Below, one piece after another: positions 11,123-22,237 of a stretch of DNA of 64,000 bases. Origin of the DNA: Glandiceps talaboti (Eukaryota > Hemichordata > Enteropneusta > Spengelidae); contig NC_135553.1 of the NCBI RefSeq assembly GCF_964340395.1, positions 2,713,001 through 2,777,000 on the forward strand, written 5' to 3'. The position numbers were made by a program, and so were the translations under genes. Each line of letters begins with the position of its first letter. Within the stretch, counting starts at the first letter, position 1. A model generated the notes under the pieces. That model saw nothing but the letters and a program-made list of their open reading frames with translations, had not been told where the DNA came from and searched no databases.

Positions 11123-11951
11123 GTAAGACAAGTAGCTAATTATAAGCAATAAATAACAATAATAGTAATGATTAGAACCCAAGCGCCATGTTTCTCATTA
11201 CAATTTTCTGTATATTTCAAATGGAAAGAAATCACATAGCTAAAACCTGAAGTTGGAATTTAATAAAATTTCATAAATCTAGTTTCACCTTCAGAATATA
11301 AGTTGTTGTTTTTTCTTCGTCAGTTGATAGCTTTATTTTTTTTTGTGTTGTTTCTGTATGTGATTTACAAAATGTACTAGTAATATTTTCTCTATTTTTT
11401 AATCATTCATGCATTTGCTTTTGCTGCCAGTGCTGCTCTGAACATGCTTGGTGAACCTCTGATACCATGCGAAAGGAATGCAATAAATAAGTAAATAATT
11501 AAACAAAAATAAATGTGTATACTTTTTCCATCTTGTATATTTTTTACTTATTATAATGTTTATCTAGTCTGAAAAAAACAGTACTATTTTTATATTTCAT
11601 GGACAGGTTTCACTTTCATATCAGGAGTAGCACTAGACAGGACAGTATGGTCATTTTCTAAGAGCTGCCTTCATTAATACAAGAACAAATTCTATGAACT
11701 CAGGAGTAAGAACATACAAAGATACTGTAACACAAAAATACATATACCATACAGTATGAGTATAGTGCATGTATAGGCTGCTGAGTTTGATTTGAAGTTT
11801 AATGTACATCGTACACTATGAGTGCCGTTAATGTAACATTTCCTTTCTTTTTTTTCCATATATGTTTTTCACTTTTCTTTTGTCTTTCACATTTTTCTAT
11901 GGGAACTAATTAATTAATGGGCAATTATATGTCAATTTTCTCATCTTCCAG

Positions 11952-12218
11952 AGAGACATCTTGGTGACATGGAAAGAGGTATTACCTCTGATGATGAGGA
12001 AGGTGAAAGAAATGCTTCCACCATTCCAGCAAATGATCCTGGGCAGAGAGACAATGCAAACATTGACAGTCTGGCTAGAAGCCATAGGTGTCATTGCACA
12101 AACTGTTCACAGACTAGTAATGCTGGCAACAATGATGTGACACAGAACTGTAATATTTTATCAACTTTGAATGACCTCAACAGAGCAATTCAGAACATGA
12201 ACAAACCATGTACAAAAT
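11952..12218 (+). CDS. Nested gene exon 3, acidic and Cys-rich
   Basis: Residues 31-120. It begins with an acidic stretch (TSDDEEGE) and carries RCHCTNCS and PCTKC, close Cys pairs that could bind zinc. Acceptor CTTCCAG, donor GTAAGT. Confidence 0.85.
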
Positions 12219-12234
12219 GTAAGTGAACACATGT

Positions 12235-12259
12235 GTGTGTTTGTTTGTTTGTTTGTTTG

Positions 12260-12310
<51 letters not shown>

Positions 12311-12436
12311 GTGTGTATGTATGTGTGTATGTGTGTGCGTGCGTGGTGTGTACGTGTGTACGTGCATACGTACATATGTATGCATGTATGTATGTATGTA
12401 TACATGTACATGCATGTGTGTGTGCATGTGTGTGAC
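12235..12436 (+). repeat. (GT)n and related microsatellite
   Basis: GTTT units, then GT, GTAT and ACGT mixtures in intron 3 of the nested gene. All overlapping frames on either strand are artefacts. Confidence 0.97.
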
Positions 12437-12710
12437 TGCTGTTAATATGTAAATGTTTTAAAGTTGATATGGTAATGAGTTTGATATATTGATGACAATC
12501 AAAATATAACAAAAAAAGGCTTCTGCATGTAACAAGTTATTTTCATTCCAATAAACAAGTAATAAGTAGTGTGCTAATTCAAAAATTAAATTTAAAACCT
12601 ATTCAAATTAAACTGTATGAATGACAAATTAAATCTCATTCTTTGGCATTTTTTCCTATATTATAAACACAGGGTGTGTAAATATCAAATGTAATTTTGG
12701 TCTCATGTAG

Positions 12711-12929
12711 GTGAATCAGCACAAAATGTTGAGATGGATAAAACAGTTTCTGACATACTACAAGTTCTCCAAGCTAACTTGTATGAAGGTGGCGCTGCTC
12801 AAACAATTGTTCAACAAATGGATGTACTGCAACAAGTGATCTCAGATGAACTGAGAAAACATAACACAAGTAACTCACTGGATATGGAGAGATTGGCACA
12901 AAGAATCCTGACAACAGTATCCAATACTA
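12711..12929 (+). CDS. Nested gene exon 4, helical region
   Basis: Residues 120-193. VSDILQVLQANLYEGGA and IVQQMDVLQQVISDELR show amphipathic helix spacing. Acceptor CATGTAG, donor GTAAGT, phase 1 at both ends. Confidence 0.88.
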
Positions 12930-13189
12930 GTAAGTAGAAAAATTACTGACAGATTTAGAATGACACAGGTTTAAAAGTTGGATTTTAGACAATTTTCATT
13001 CATTAATTATCAACTGAATTCTCTGTGTGAGAAGCAAATCATCTACTAGTTTCAACTAATGCAAATGTAATGATGTGACAAACAGTCTTCCTGACATGTC
13101 TTTCATTTGTAAAACTTTGTTTTCACATAAATGTTAGTTGTTTTTTGTCAAAATGTTGTTTGTGACAATTAAAAGACATTTACTTTCAG

Positions 13190-13330
13190 GTGATATATCT
13201 TTGGATGATACACAACGTGAGGCTTTAGTAATGGAGTTATCAGACATCATGCAGGCTAACACTTCATCAATTAAAGACACTGTCACAGATGCTAGAGATG
13301 AATTGGCTGATAGAATTGACTCAAAACAAG
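13190..13330 (+). CDS. Nested gene exon 5, helical region
   Basis: Residues 193-240. It reads QREALVMELSDIMQANTSS and then ARDELADRIDSKQ, resembling exon 4 in style (a 'DI-Q--Q/MQAN' segment recurs), possibly an old duplication. Acceptor TTTCAG, donor GTATAT. Confidence 0.85.
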
Positions 13331-13529
13331 GTATATACCTGTCAAGTGCTAGCATATAAGACAATATCTAGATGTGAGAAAGGGTCATAAATCAATTCTA
13401 GCTTGGAACGGGGTGGGGATTTGGAAGTTGGATTTGGAAGTTTTTATTCTACTGATACTTAATAAATTCAAAGGTTAATTGAAGTCACTAGCTATTTATA
13501 TACTTGTTAAGATGTAATGGTGACTTACA

Positions 13530-13602
13530 AGTCCATAGGGCTGGGCAACTCGTTAGAGTTGCAGGTCACAATAATAAATAAAATACTACTACTACTACTA
13601 TA
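13530..13602 (+). repeat. Probable retroelement 3' tail with (ACT)n
   Basis: GGGCTGGGCAACTCG, then AATAATAAATAAA and five ACT units. It has the same architecture as the stretch near 2440-2560: a short body and then a simple-repeat tail. Confidence 0.3.
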
Positions 13603-14063
13603 TTAAATCATAGTCTGCTGTCCTATAGATATAGATTTTCAACTAGGAGTTTAGAAACCTATAGAAGGGAAAACATGGTAATAATATTAACTGTTTTCAA
13701 GGAATTCAGGTAAAATAATCAAGAATTTACCCTATACAGTACACCAATTAACAAATGTTACAATATGTTATAACATTAAACCAAGAGGGTGCAAGTAAAT
13801 GTAAATTTATTGCAAAACATAATTAAAAAAGAGTCCATCAAAATGTTGTTGTTATGGTTAACATTTGGGACACTTCAATACCATTTGAATATATTTTAGT
13901 CTTTGTCACAAACCACTTATTACATCATTGGGACAGTTCTATAGATTGAAAGGATATGTGATCAAATATAAACACAATTAATACAACTGTTTCTTACCAA
14001 TAATCTCAATGCTAGAAATTAATTCAAATCATCACTGCACGTGTTTGTTTTTTTTGTCACTAG

Positions 14064-15064
14064 GTTCAACAGCTGTGAGTGTCAATGAAGGTGCAAATGT
14101 TCAAATTGGTCAAGACAATACTATGAATATTGTAAACGGAGAAACACCGCCACAGACTTGTCAGGGATGTAATGGGAGATCTGAAGGCTTGGACGATAGA
14201 GAAACAAGTCAGAGGGATTACACTCCTGAACTAATTCAATTAGCAATCAAAACAGGTAATGCTCTTTTTTTAAATGCATTACAACAAATGTTTCAAGGTA
14301 AAACAAAAGATCTGCTAGAAAGAAGAAACTGTGATGGAAAATGTGCCTTACATTTCGCAGCAGGAGTTGGCAATACTGAAATATTGCAGATATTGCTTGA
14401 TTTGGGAGCTGACGTGAACATCAAGGCTAGCAATACTAATGCCACACCCCTACATATGGCAGTGTATGAGGGCCACATTGATGTTGTCAAATTACTGCAT
14501 CAGAGTGGGGGAGACATTAATGTTACTAATGGAGGCTGCTCCCTCCTACATATTGCTGCATGGAAAGGTGACGTAAAAATGCTGCAATACTTGCATAAAA
14601 ATGTTGACAGAAGTATCATGATCACAAAAGCATGTTGTAGTCCACTGCACTTTGCAGCCAAGGAGGGTCATATTGAAACTTGCAGATATTTAGTTGAGAA
14701 GTGTGGGTATAAGGTCACAGATAAATGTAAACGAGGTTGTTCTCCAGTCAACTTCTTGGTGACACCACTGAAGTGCACACGTAGTTTTCTCAGAGACTCA
14801 ACACCTTTACATTTTGCTGCACAGGGGGGTCATTATGACACTGTGAAATTTCTGATTGAGAATGGAGCAGATGTGAATTGTCAGTCTGATTTGGGATACA
14901 CACCACTGTATAATGCAGTTGTGAGCACTAGTGTACCTACAGTGAAACTGTTGATGGAAAATGGTGCTGACTGCCATGTTCTCAATGGTTCTCATCAGTT
15001 ACCTCTAAGCATTGGCAATGATCCAGAAATGAAGGCAACATTACTTTTGGAATATGAGAAGTAA
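14064..15064 (+). CDS. Nested gene exon 6, RHIM-like motif and ankyrin repeats
   Basis: Residues 240-572 and the TAA stop in one 1001 bp exon. It starts with the RHIM-like core and then a CQGC pair. Ankyrin consensus pieces follow: ALHFAAGVGNTEILQILLD, TPLHMAVYEGHIDVVKLL, LLHIAAWKGDVKMLQYL, SPLHFAAKEGHIETCRYLV, TPLHFAAQGGHYDTVKFLI and TPLYNAVVSTSVPTVKLLM. A 20 to 25 residue insertion (CKRGC to FLRD) separates the fourth and fifth. Two ANK units end in the typical GADVN. Confidence 0.97.
14099..14125 (+). other. RHIM-like core V-Q-I-G-Q-D-N-T-M
   Basis: Residues 252-260 fit the RHIM core (V/I)-Q-(V/I/L/C)-G-x-x-N-x-M known from RIPK1, RIPK3, TRIF and ZBP1. It is flanked by a beta-prone VSVNEGAN and NIVNGE. 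The match is to the pattern only; assembly has not been shown. Confidence 0.7.
14225..15040 (+). other. Ankyrin repeat domain
   Basis: Six clear repeats with the TPLHxAAxxGHxxxVxxLL pattern and weaker caps at both ends, about residues 294-565. Confidence 0.95.
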
Positions 15065-15244
15065 GCTCAGATAGACTGAGAGATTTGTCATTGTGTGTAT
15101 GCTCCTTAAATCACTTGTGTTTTAGCCATAGTCCTGTACATGTGATAGAGTGGAGGAACTGTGGTTTAAATACTGGTTAAGGAAGAATGCACCTCGCGAA
15201 CGAATTTCAATGAAAATTAAAGTTCTTACAATCTCTAAAAACCA

Positions 15245-15342
15245 TGGAAGCTTGCTTCTGGTCCTTTTGAAAGAGTACAAGAAATCTGGGGTGTGGAAGC
15301 TTGCTTCTGGTCCTTTTGAAAGAGTACAAGAAATCTGGGGTA
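15245..15342 (+). repeat. 49 bp direct duplication
   Basis: The unit beginning TGGAAGCTTGCTTCTGG occurs twice in a row (15245 and 15294) with almost no divergence, so the duplication is recent. Confidence 0.9.
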
Positions 15343-15679
15343 CATGTTCACCATCTTGTTTTCAAGGAATCAACAATCTTTTATTTCCCAGTCGGGGTTA
15401 ACACAGTATTTAGTGGCCATAAGAGGATGATCGCCATAGTACTGACTGAATACTTATGTGCTCATACAGATTATTTACTACATGTATATGTATTCATATG
15501 TCACTATTTTTTTGTAAACATATTCGTTTTGGTTGATTTTATACAAATAATTGCCGTTTTTGAACGACTCGCAAATCAACCTGCAAATCGACCTCCAGAT
15601 CGACCCGCAGTTTAGCCTGTCGACCTGCAAAATAATGATACTGCAAATATGGCCACCATTTGGCCAGATTTGATTCGGT

Positions 15680-15777
15680 CATAAAACAAAATGGTGTGCA
15701 TATCTCTCACATAGTATGTTACATTTATGCCAAGTTTGGTTGAAATCTGTTGGTGCATGCCAGAGCTATGAGGGTGA

Positions 15778-15854
<77 letters not shown>

Positions 15855-15935
15855 CATGCACACACGCATGCATGCATGCATGCATGGACAGATGGAGGGA
15901 CGGACAGACAGAACCCAACATTATAACTCCCCTCC
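15680..15935 (+). repeat. Interspersed-repeat 3' end with (CA)n and GACA tail
   Basis: GCCAAGTTTGGTTGAAATC, then a (CA)n tract at 15784-15851, GCAT units and a GGACAGACAGA tail. This resembles the 3' part of dispersed repeats in invertebrates, but I cannot name a family. Confidence 0.4.
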
Positions 15936-17927
15936 AAGTAGTGCCCGCTGGGGACTAAAAACCACACAGCCACTTTGCTTAATCTACACTACGTACTATA
16001 CACAATACACAAAAAGCTGCTGTTCACTATAAACTTATGTTTTATATAAATGCAGGTTTTTTGTCATCTTTATTTTATTATATTAAGTATATAAATTATG
16101 CATAAATTATGCAATTCAAAATGGTTAAACATCTTTAACCTATCAATAAAAATAGTACCTTGATATGATTTCTGACAGTTCCAATATACTCCATGTTACT
16201 ATATCAAGTATTTGTCTGCCAGGTCTTCACAGAATGCTGCATAAGTTTATGTATTATAGTTTTGATTGCGCATGATGAATTGTGTTAAAGTTTTTATTCC
16301 ATTTTTCCTTTCAGAACATATTGACATTATGACTTTCTTCCTAAATTTAAATTAGGTTTTGCATCAATTTCCTTCAAATCTAGAGTCAAGAACACAACAG
16401 ATGTGATATAGTTGGTTCATATTATACACATACACATTTCCATTTTGCAAAGAATTTTTAGAATTGCATGTTGAAGTTGTCAACTCCATAGGGATACATT
16501 TCCTGACCAAATGTTATTTTTCAGTATTTCATCACTCAGGACCACTGGGGACCAGGGAACTTTTCAAACAAAGACTCATTAACAGCTGTGTTTTTCACCA
16601 TACACAAAATTTTACTTTTCTGCCAAAATTTACATACACATTCTTGATGGTAAAAAGATGCAGTTCACAGATGGATGACTTTGTTAGAAAGTTTATGTTA
16701 CTTTTTTTAGCTTTATGTATTACATAAAAATCTAATATAAATGTATAATTCACTGAAACACATAACTTTAGGTTGATGGCTTTTGAACTGCTTGATCTAC
16801 ATTTGTTTATAAGAAATATCCAAGTTAATATTCATGAGTTCTTTCAATGTGTAGTGAGTCAATAAATTGATATTATCAACAAACTGTATTTATCATTAGT
16901 ATAATAAAGAGGTTTAATTCTATATCTGTTTCCAGCTATGAAGTATTTCAGTTTTGATGAGACACTATTTTATTTCATTTTGTAGAAATATTTATTATAG
17001 TTTGTCAATTGTATTTGTGTAAGAAAGTATGAACTTTTGTTTACTGAATTAAATTTACAAGGAGTGTACTTGCCTACTGGTGATAATTACATAATTGTAT
17101 TGTATTGTTACTGTATAATGTACATTTACATTTTGGTGCTTGCAAGGTATTCCAAGGTAATATGTGACCATTTTAGCTTTTAGTTTGATATAAACATTTA
17201 CATTTCATTTTTCATGGATGTCCTTGAGTGTCTGCACTGTACTTGAAAAATAATGAAATAAAATCAAGTGTATTATATTTCATCAGAATATTTGTTTACA
17301 TCAATTATTACGTAAAATACAGATTGCTTTGTTGTTTTGTTGTTATTTCAAATTTAGTGATAATGCCAACAAATACATATCTGTATTAATATAGGATGTA
17401 TATTCAATGACCAGCTAACTGGTACATGACTGGTATGTTGGTAAGTGTATATGGGATATCTTTACTCTTACCTCTGACAAAGGAAACTCACAAGGTAGAT
17501 TTATAGAGTTTTATTTTGTAAATGGATGGCTAGGCTTACACATAAATATTTATTTGCCGGAAGTCAAAAAGAAAATCAAATTGATGTATCGAGTGAGGAA
17601 AAGGAAATAGTTAAGTAAATGTATCGGCAATGAAGGGTAAATAAAAAATAACTTTAACCACAAAAATAGTTTGTTCAAACTAGTCAGGTTTATGTCCCAA
17701 GGAATGTATGTTGTCATTAAATTCTGGAGATTAACAAATGAACTAAATGATATACAGAAATATAATTCTCATTTGGTTTGAAGATTTGAAGACCTTATTG
17801 TTTTTATGAAAACTTCTCAAGATAATCATATAATCAACTTGTTAAAAAACCCATATAATTTCCACTAGAGATGAGACTTGAAACTCAAATTTTTTTATGA
17901 AGGAAACTCAGAGAGATTTTTACTTAC

Positions 17928-18054
17928 CATTGTTACCCTTGATATCCAGCTCCAAGGCACTACTTTCAATAAACTCTATGTTGCCTAGCAACAACACAGC
18001 AGAAAGAATCCTCATCACATCTGAGAAGGGAATGCCAAGAATTGACAGAGAATT
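17928..18054 (-). CDS. Myosin exon 9
   Basis: Residues 348-390 contain LGIPFSDVMRILSAVLLLGN, matching the conserved 'G....E...I...LA.ILHLGNI' motor helix. The intron that follows is 9652 bp long and holds the antisense RHIM-ankyrin gene. Confidence 0.95.
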
Positions 18055-18372
18055 CTGCAAGAGAAATAAAGAGAATCAAATATAGATATTCAATCAATTA
18101 CACATCAGAATTGTTCAGGAATATCTCTCGCAATACATGTAGCCTGTTTGTTTTATCAAAATTTATTCAATTTCAGTATTCCACCAAAAGGTGCCATTGG
18201 TCAGAATAAAATCATGTCCCCTTCTTTACATAGATTACTGATATTACTGGCATGGTGACAGTTGTCCTTGGAAACCATTACCTAAATGAGTCTATTTCAA
18301 ACTGATGTAATTTGATCTTGTTTATAACCTAAATGATGAATAACAGACAGAAACTAAAGGATATGTACTTAC

Positions 18373-18476
18373 TTTCCACATGATAAACTTTTCACAATCG
18401 TCGTCTGTATCCATTGTTAATAAATGATTTAAATATTTCAGATTATGTGCAGAAAATCCCTGTAAATGTAATTTAA
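18373..18476 (-). CDS. Myosin exon 8
   Basis: Residues 313-347. The acceptor GTTTTCAG and donor GTAAGT are strong. It reads LHLQGFSAHNLKYLN and then a Thr-Asp-rich segment, the usual position of the 'Y.YL' and 'D..E...' segments of the 50K domain. Confidence 0.9.
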
Positions 18477-18956
18477 CTGAAAACAAAACAAAGAAAAGCA
18501 AGTAAAAGATTTGTATAGTTATAGAAGAATTTATTTTCACATACAGATATTAAGTATTAATTAATTTTTTCCAAAGGATGACTCTCAATATGCAGATGGG
18601 TTTATAATGTCACCAGTGTTTTTTGTATCTGATAGCATATACCCCCAAAATAATTATTTTATGATCCAAGTGTTCAATATTTTTCTTTCGAGTTTTTAAT
18701 TTAATTTGTAAGAAATCTTCTATTGATAATACCGTACTTACTCGCATTAACACCCTGGGCAGATATAACTCACCCAAATCCTAAACTGGGGGATGGGCAG
18801 TAACCTGCATACCCAATTTTTGTTGAGGCCAAAAACCATGTCTAATGTTTACTGTCAATGTTGCAAAAGCGCCAACGAAACAGACTGATAAAAAGCTCTG
18901 ACAACACATAACACTTCCGGTCCAATATAATACATGTAGTACATGTGATGATTTAC

Positions 18957-19116
18957 CTCTTTCATCTGGTGTTAGTCCAGCTAACATTTGATAGAAAATA
19001 TGATATCCCTTCTCCTGTGGTGAGGTATGTGTGATTCTAGACTGGTCTACAAAGTAGCAATGAATCTTAGTCCTGAAAATCACTCCCTCAGATACGTGTA
19101 CTTCAGTGTAATAACC
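18957..19116 (-). CDS. Myosin exon 7, upper 50K region
   Basis: Residues 260-313 contain KIHCYFVDQSRIT and KGYHIFYQMLAGL, which match the conserved 'LEKSRV' and 'NFHIFYQLLAG' segments of motors. The donor is GTAAAT. Confidence 0.95.
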
Positions 19117-19739
19117 CTGTCAAGTAGATAAACAAAAATTAATATCTAATATATTGTTATCACATTGTTGTTCATGCAGTAGTTGTGTGTCTGTGGTAAT
19201 CAGCAGGTCAGTGAGTTCCTGAGGTCTGAAACTGGGATTTCCTATAAAAATTAACATAAAAGTTACAGAGATTTGATTTGATTCTGAAAAATAAATCATC
19301 ATTAAATAAAACCTACAGATCTATGCGAGATTTACCAGATTTCTCCCATATTATTACCAGGGTTCCAAATCTTAGAAAAAGTCACTAATAAGTTCCATAT
19401 ACTATAGTTGTATTTCAAGCATTGGATAACAGAATGGTGGGAAGTCTATAAAATACACTCATGTATGTCTTAGTGGAGTTCTTGTAGTCAAATAGTTAGA
19501 ACCATAGCTTACAATTATGCACATTGCCAGTTTGATCCATTCCATTGCCATTTATTTTTGAGTTAACACAGTTAGTATTAATGTTGTAGGTGTGAGAAAT
19601 GTGCATTTATTTCAATATATGAACAGACTGACTATAATATTAACTAACAAACATCTCCAATCATTTTTTAAAAACCATGCACCTATTTCCCTATCATAAA
19701 CTGTCTTTGACTACTCTTATAAATGAAAGCAAGACTTAC

Positions 19740-19817
19740 CATTCTTGATGATTCAGAATTCTGAGCTGTAGCAGCACTGCCTAGTGATCTCAGCACTGTA
19801 ATAGCTGCAGACACATG
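19740..19817 (-). CDS. Myosin exon 6, switch I
   Basis: Residues 234-259 end with NSESSRM, and the glycine of the NxxSSRxG switch I comes from the next exon. The usual LEAFGNAKT is LRSLGSAAT here. The exon is 78 bp, phase 0 at both ends. Confidence 0.95.
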
Positions 19818-20119
19818 CTGAAAAACAGATAAGTTTAAAGTAAAATGTTACTTGAAATCATTCAAAAATTATTTGAAAAAGTATCCATATGCATGTAATT
19901 TCAAAATCTTAAATCTAAAACGCGATAATTCATTAGTCTGCCGAGCACAATGTTGACGCCATCTTTTCATTCTCTAACGACAGAAAAATTATTGCCTTGA
20001 TTACCATAAGATTAAGCCCTGTGTTTCTAAATGAAACCACTGAATCATCAGTAAAATGACCACAATAATTGATAGACAAGCATTTCCATATCCATAACCT
20101 TTGAACTTTGACCTCTTAC

Positions 20120-20216
20120 CTTGAATGCATCAGTTTCAGGTCCTCCTCCAGCTACATCAAATAGTTGCCGTAGCAACAATAGTGATGAATATGTTTTACC
20201 ACTGCCACTTTCACCA
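20120..20216 (-). CDS. Myosin exon 5, P-loop
   Basis: It encodes GESGSGKT (residues 202-209), the ATP phosphate-binding loop, followed by YSSLLLLRQLFDVAGGG. Most myosins have GESGAGKT followed by E(S/T)TK; the Ser and Tyr replacements mark a divergent class. GT-AG borders; it ends in phase 0. Confidence 0.97.
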
Positions 20217-20552
20217 CTGTAGAGGTAGAAGAAAATACACTTGCACTTTCACTGTACACTTGTTGCTATGTTTCATTGGTGTAGTATTTTTTAAAAGGAG
20301 GTAAATTCAAGTACTAATTTAGTCACAAAATATAATTGCACTTCAATTCAATTTCTTTCAAGCATATAGCAACTCATATCAGGATAAACTGAATATTTAG
20401 TGAATACTGTAGAATGTTTGTGATACTATATTGAACATTTCAATCTTGTTGACAGGTATACTTAAATATTTAATGAATACAATATGAAAGTATCAGACGA
20501 CATACAGACCTTGTGTCTTGATTCTTACTAATATAAAGTTGACAATACATAC

Positions 20553-20722
20553 CTAAGTACTATAGCTTGTGAATAACCAGTTTCTGTTTGCAGTCTGACT
20601 GCTTCTTTGACAACATTCAATAGATATGGATTTCTGTCACCTGGTTGTTGTAATACACTGTCCATGGCATGTGTTGCATCTTTGTATGGATTCACTGATA
20701 ACATTATAGGTCCAATTTTGGT
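20553..20722 (-). CDS. Myosin exon 4, VNPYKD strand
   Basis: Residues 145-201 begin TKIGPIMLSVNPYKD, the conserved strand before the P-loop. The stretch ending SQAIVLS leads directly into the P-loop of the next exon. A degenerate copy of its acceptor border lies about 110 bp upstream in the intron. Confidence 0.95.
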
Positions 20723-21394
20723 CTGTCAGCATATACAAAATAACATAGAATTTAGAGAAAGCAATAAATGCTTATTTGTGGTCATTAAAATAATACAGAA
20801 TTAGAAAGAGCGATTTCGGCCCAATTTTGGCCTGTAAACAGAAGTAAAATAGCACAGAACTAGAAAGAAGGTAAGGGCCAAATAACACCATTTTTTTGTC
20901 ATTACAACCATAGATATTAATGTGACAGGTCATTCCCATTCAAAAGAAACTACTTTGTCCTAGCCACTGGATGGCGCTATTTTCAATACACACGTACATT
21001 GTAATCATACTGTGTAGTATGATCAGAAAATGGGTTTACAAAAGATTTTTATTGGGAAAAAATGTTAAGGAATATAGTGAAAGACCTCATCTTCACCATT
21101 CATGGTCTTAAAGTGATGATAAACATAACTCATTCTAAGCAACATATGCATTCTAAGATAACCAGATCCTTATAATGAACTGTCAATAAAGATATTGTAG
21201 GAAGATTTCCACATTAGTGTTATCTGTCAGTGACACCATACAATTTAGATAGGAGTCCATTCCTTAGATCACGACCAACTTTTTTCTATACCTCTGTGAG
21301 CCAAGTTTTCACATCCAAAGTCTAATCTTATTTGATGTGGGTCTTTGAAGGTTTAAAAGCAGAGACAAATAGAAGTATAACAGCCAATACTCAC

Positions 21395-21609
21395 ATATGG
21401 AAACCCTTTGTTCCACCTATGGTGTAAGGTTTTAATAATTGCATCTTCAGTTAGTGGTCCATACAGATGGATTAAATCTTCTATATCTATATTTGAACTA
21501 ACTAAATTCATCAAATTGGCAGTGTTTCTTTCTTCACAAGCTTTCGTTTGCGTATTTTGTGATTCAGACAGCGAAGAGACATCTTTCTTCTCATGAGTTG
21601 GTGAGTCAA
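21395..21609 (-). CDS. Myosin exon 3, motor start
   Basis: Residues 73-144. After a polar linker, the segment from about residue 111 (DIEDLIHLYGPLTEDAI, then LHHRW) corresponds to the opening of myosin motors, where 'D(D)L..L..L.E..I...L..R' is usual. The borders are ...CAAAACAG and GTGAGT; the end is phase 0. Confidence 0.85.
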
Positions 21610-22056
21610 CTGTTTTGTGAAAATAACAAATAAAACAAAAAGTTAATCTCTAAAGACGCTACAGACATTATGTATGAATTAGAAGTTTTTCCAACTGAAA
21701 TGACAGAATTATTGCCTGTTGGTTATGGTCGAGTCCTTTTGTTTGCTTACAAAGTTGTGAAAACAAAATACCTGATTATTTCTGTCTCTAGAGGGCGCTA
21801 TGCAGTGAAATCCATACAGCGCCTGTTGGTGTTTCACCACAGTTAGTAGACAAGCATGAACACAAGTTATAACTGATAGCATATGGTTCATCAATACTTT
21901 AAATCACACAGAAAATATACAAATTTAACAAGAATGTCATCTGAAGAAAGTGAAATTTGAATCAGACTAAAAAAAGTGATATCATACACTATTGAAATAA
22001 ACTTCTTATAATCATCACATGAATGGTGTTTTCTTCAATTGATTGCCTGTACTTAC

Positions 22057-22197
22057 CTTGTTGAAGGTCAGGTTGACTATTAATATTTGTAATTCCATTG
22101 GCAGTTTTCACAGTGAGTGCAGAACGTAGTGATACCAACTCAGTACTCAAACTCTTTAACTGTTCTCGAAGCATCACAACTTCATTAGAAGATGCAG
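22057..22197 (-). CDS. Myosin exon 2, helical leader
   Basis: The acceptor is TTTACAG and the donor GTAAGT. The encoded residues 26-73 include NEVVMLREQLKSLSTEL, whose leucine and valine spacing suggests a short coiled coil ahead of the motor. It starts in phase 1 and ends in phase 1. Confidence 0.8.
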
Positions 22198-22237
22198 CTG
22201 TAAACAAATCAAGAAACACAAAAAGAAAGAATAAGTT

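Larger units (their letters stand above)
10594..15064 (+). other. Gene span: RHIM-like motif and ankyrin-repeat protein, nested antisense in myosin intron 9
   Basis: Six exons join with all phases consistent (every intron phase 1) to a 1719 bp reading frame, 572 residues plus stop. Layout: N-terminus with aromatic residues (AYGWSFLGRFQWF near 9-21); an acidic segment; a Cys-rich patch with C77, C79, C82, C97, C117 and C120; a mostly helical region to about 239; a RHIM-like core V252-M260; C272/C275; and about six to seven ankyrin repeats from about 294 to 565. Ankyrin repeats bind proteins; RHIM cores stack into signalling amyloids in RIPK1/RIPK3-type proteins. A role as an immune or death-signalling adaptor is inference. 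There is no signal peptide, kinase, death domain or clear membrane segment. The start was chosen for its good context (A at -3, G at +4) and phase match. Confidence 0.85.
15065..17927. other. 3' side of nested gene and rest of myosin intron 9
   Basis: Non-coding. It probably begins with the nested gene's 3' UTR. AATAAA or ATTAAA hexamers occur (near 16145, 16861 and 17258) but none is clearly the poly(A) signal. A 49 bp direct duplication and a (CA)n-bearing repeat lie here; otherwise I see nothing. Confidence 0.5.

Noticed and set aside
12161-12512. Cys/Val or His/Thr frames
   Set aside because: Translations of the (GT)n microsatellite.
14064-15064. Ankyrin repeats as part of the myosin, as in class XVI
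   Set aside because: They are on the opposite strand with their own start, exons and stop.
15612-15973. His/Thr and Cys/Val frames
   Set aside because: Translations of the (CA)n tract.
19130-19253. Possible extra myosin exon between exons 6 and 7
   Set aside because: Exon 6 joins exon 7 directly to complete NSESSRMG in phase, and the piece has no good donor.
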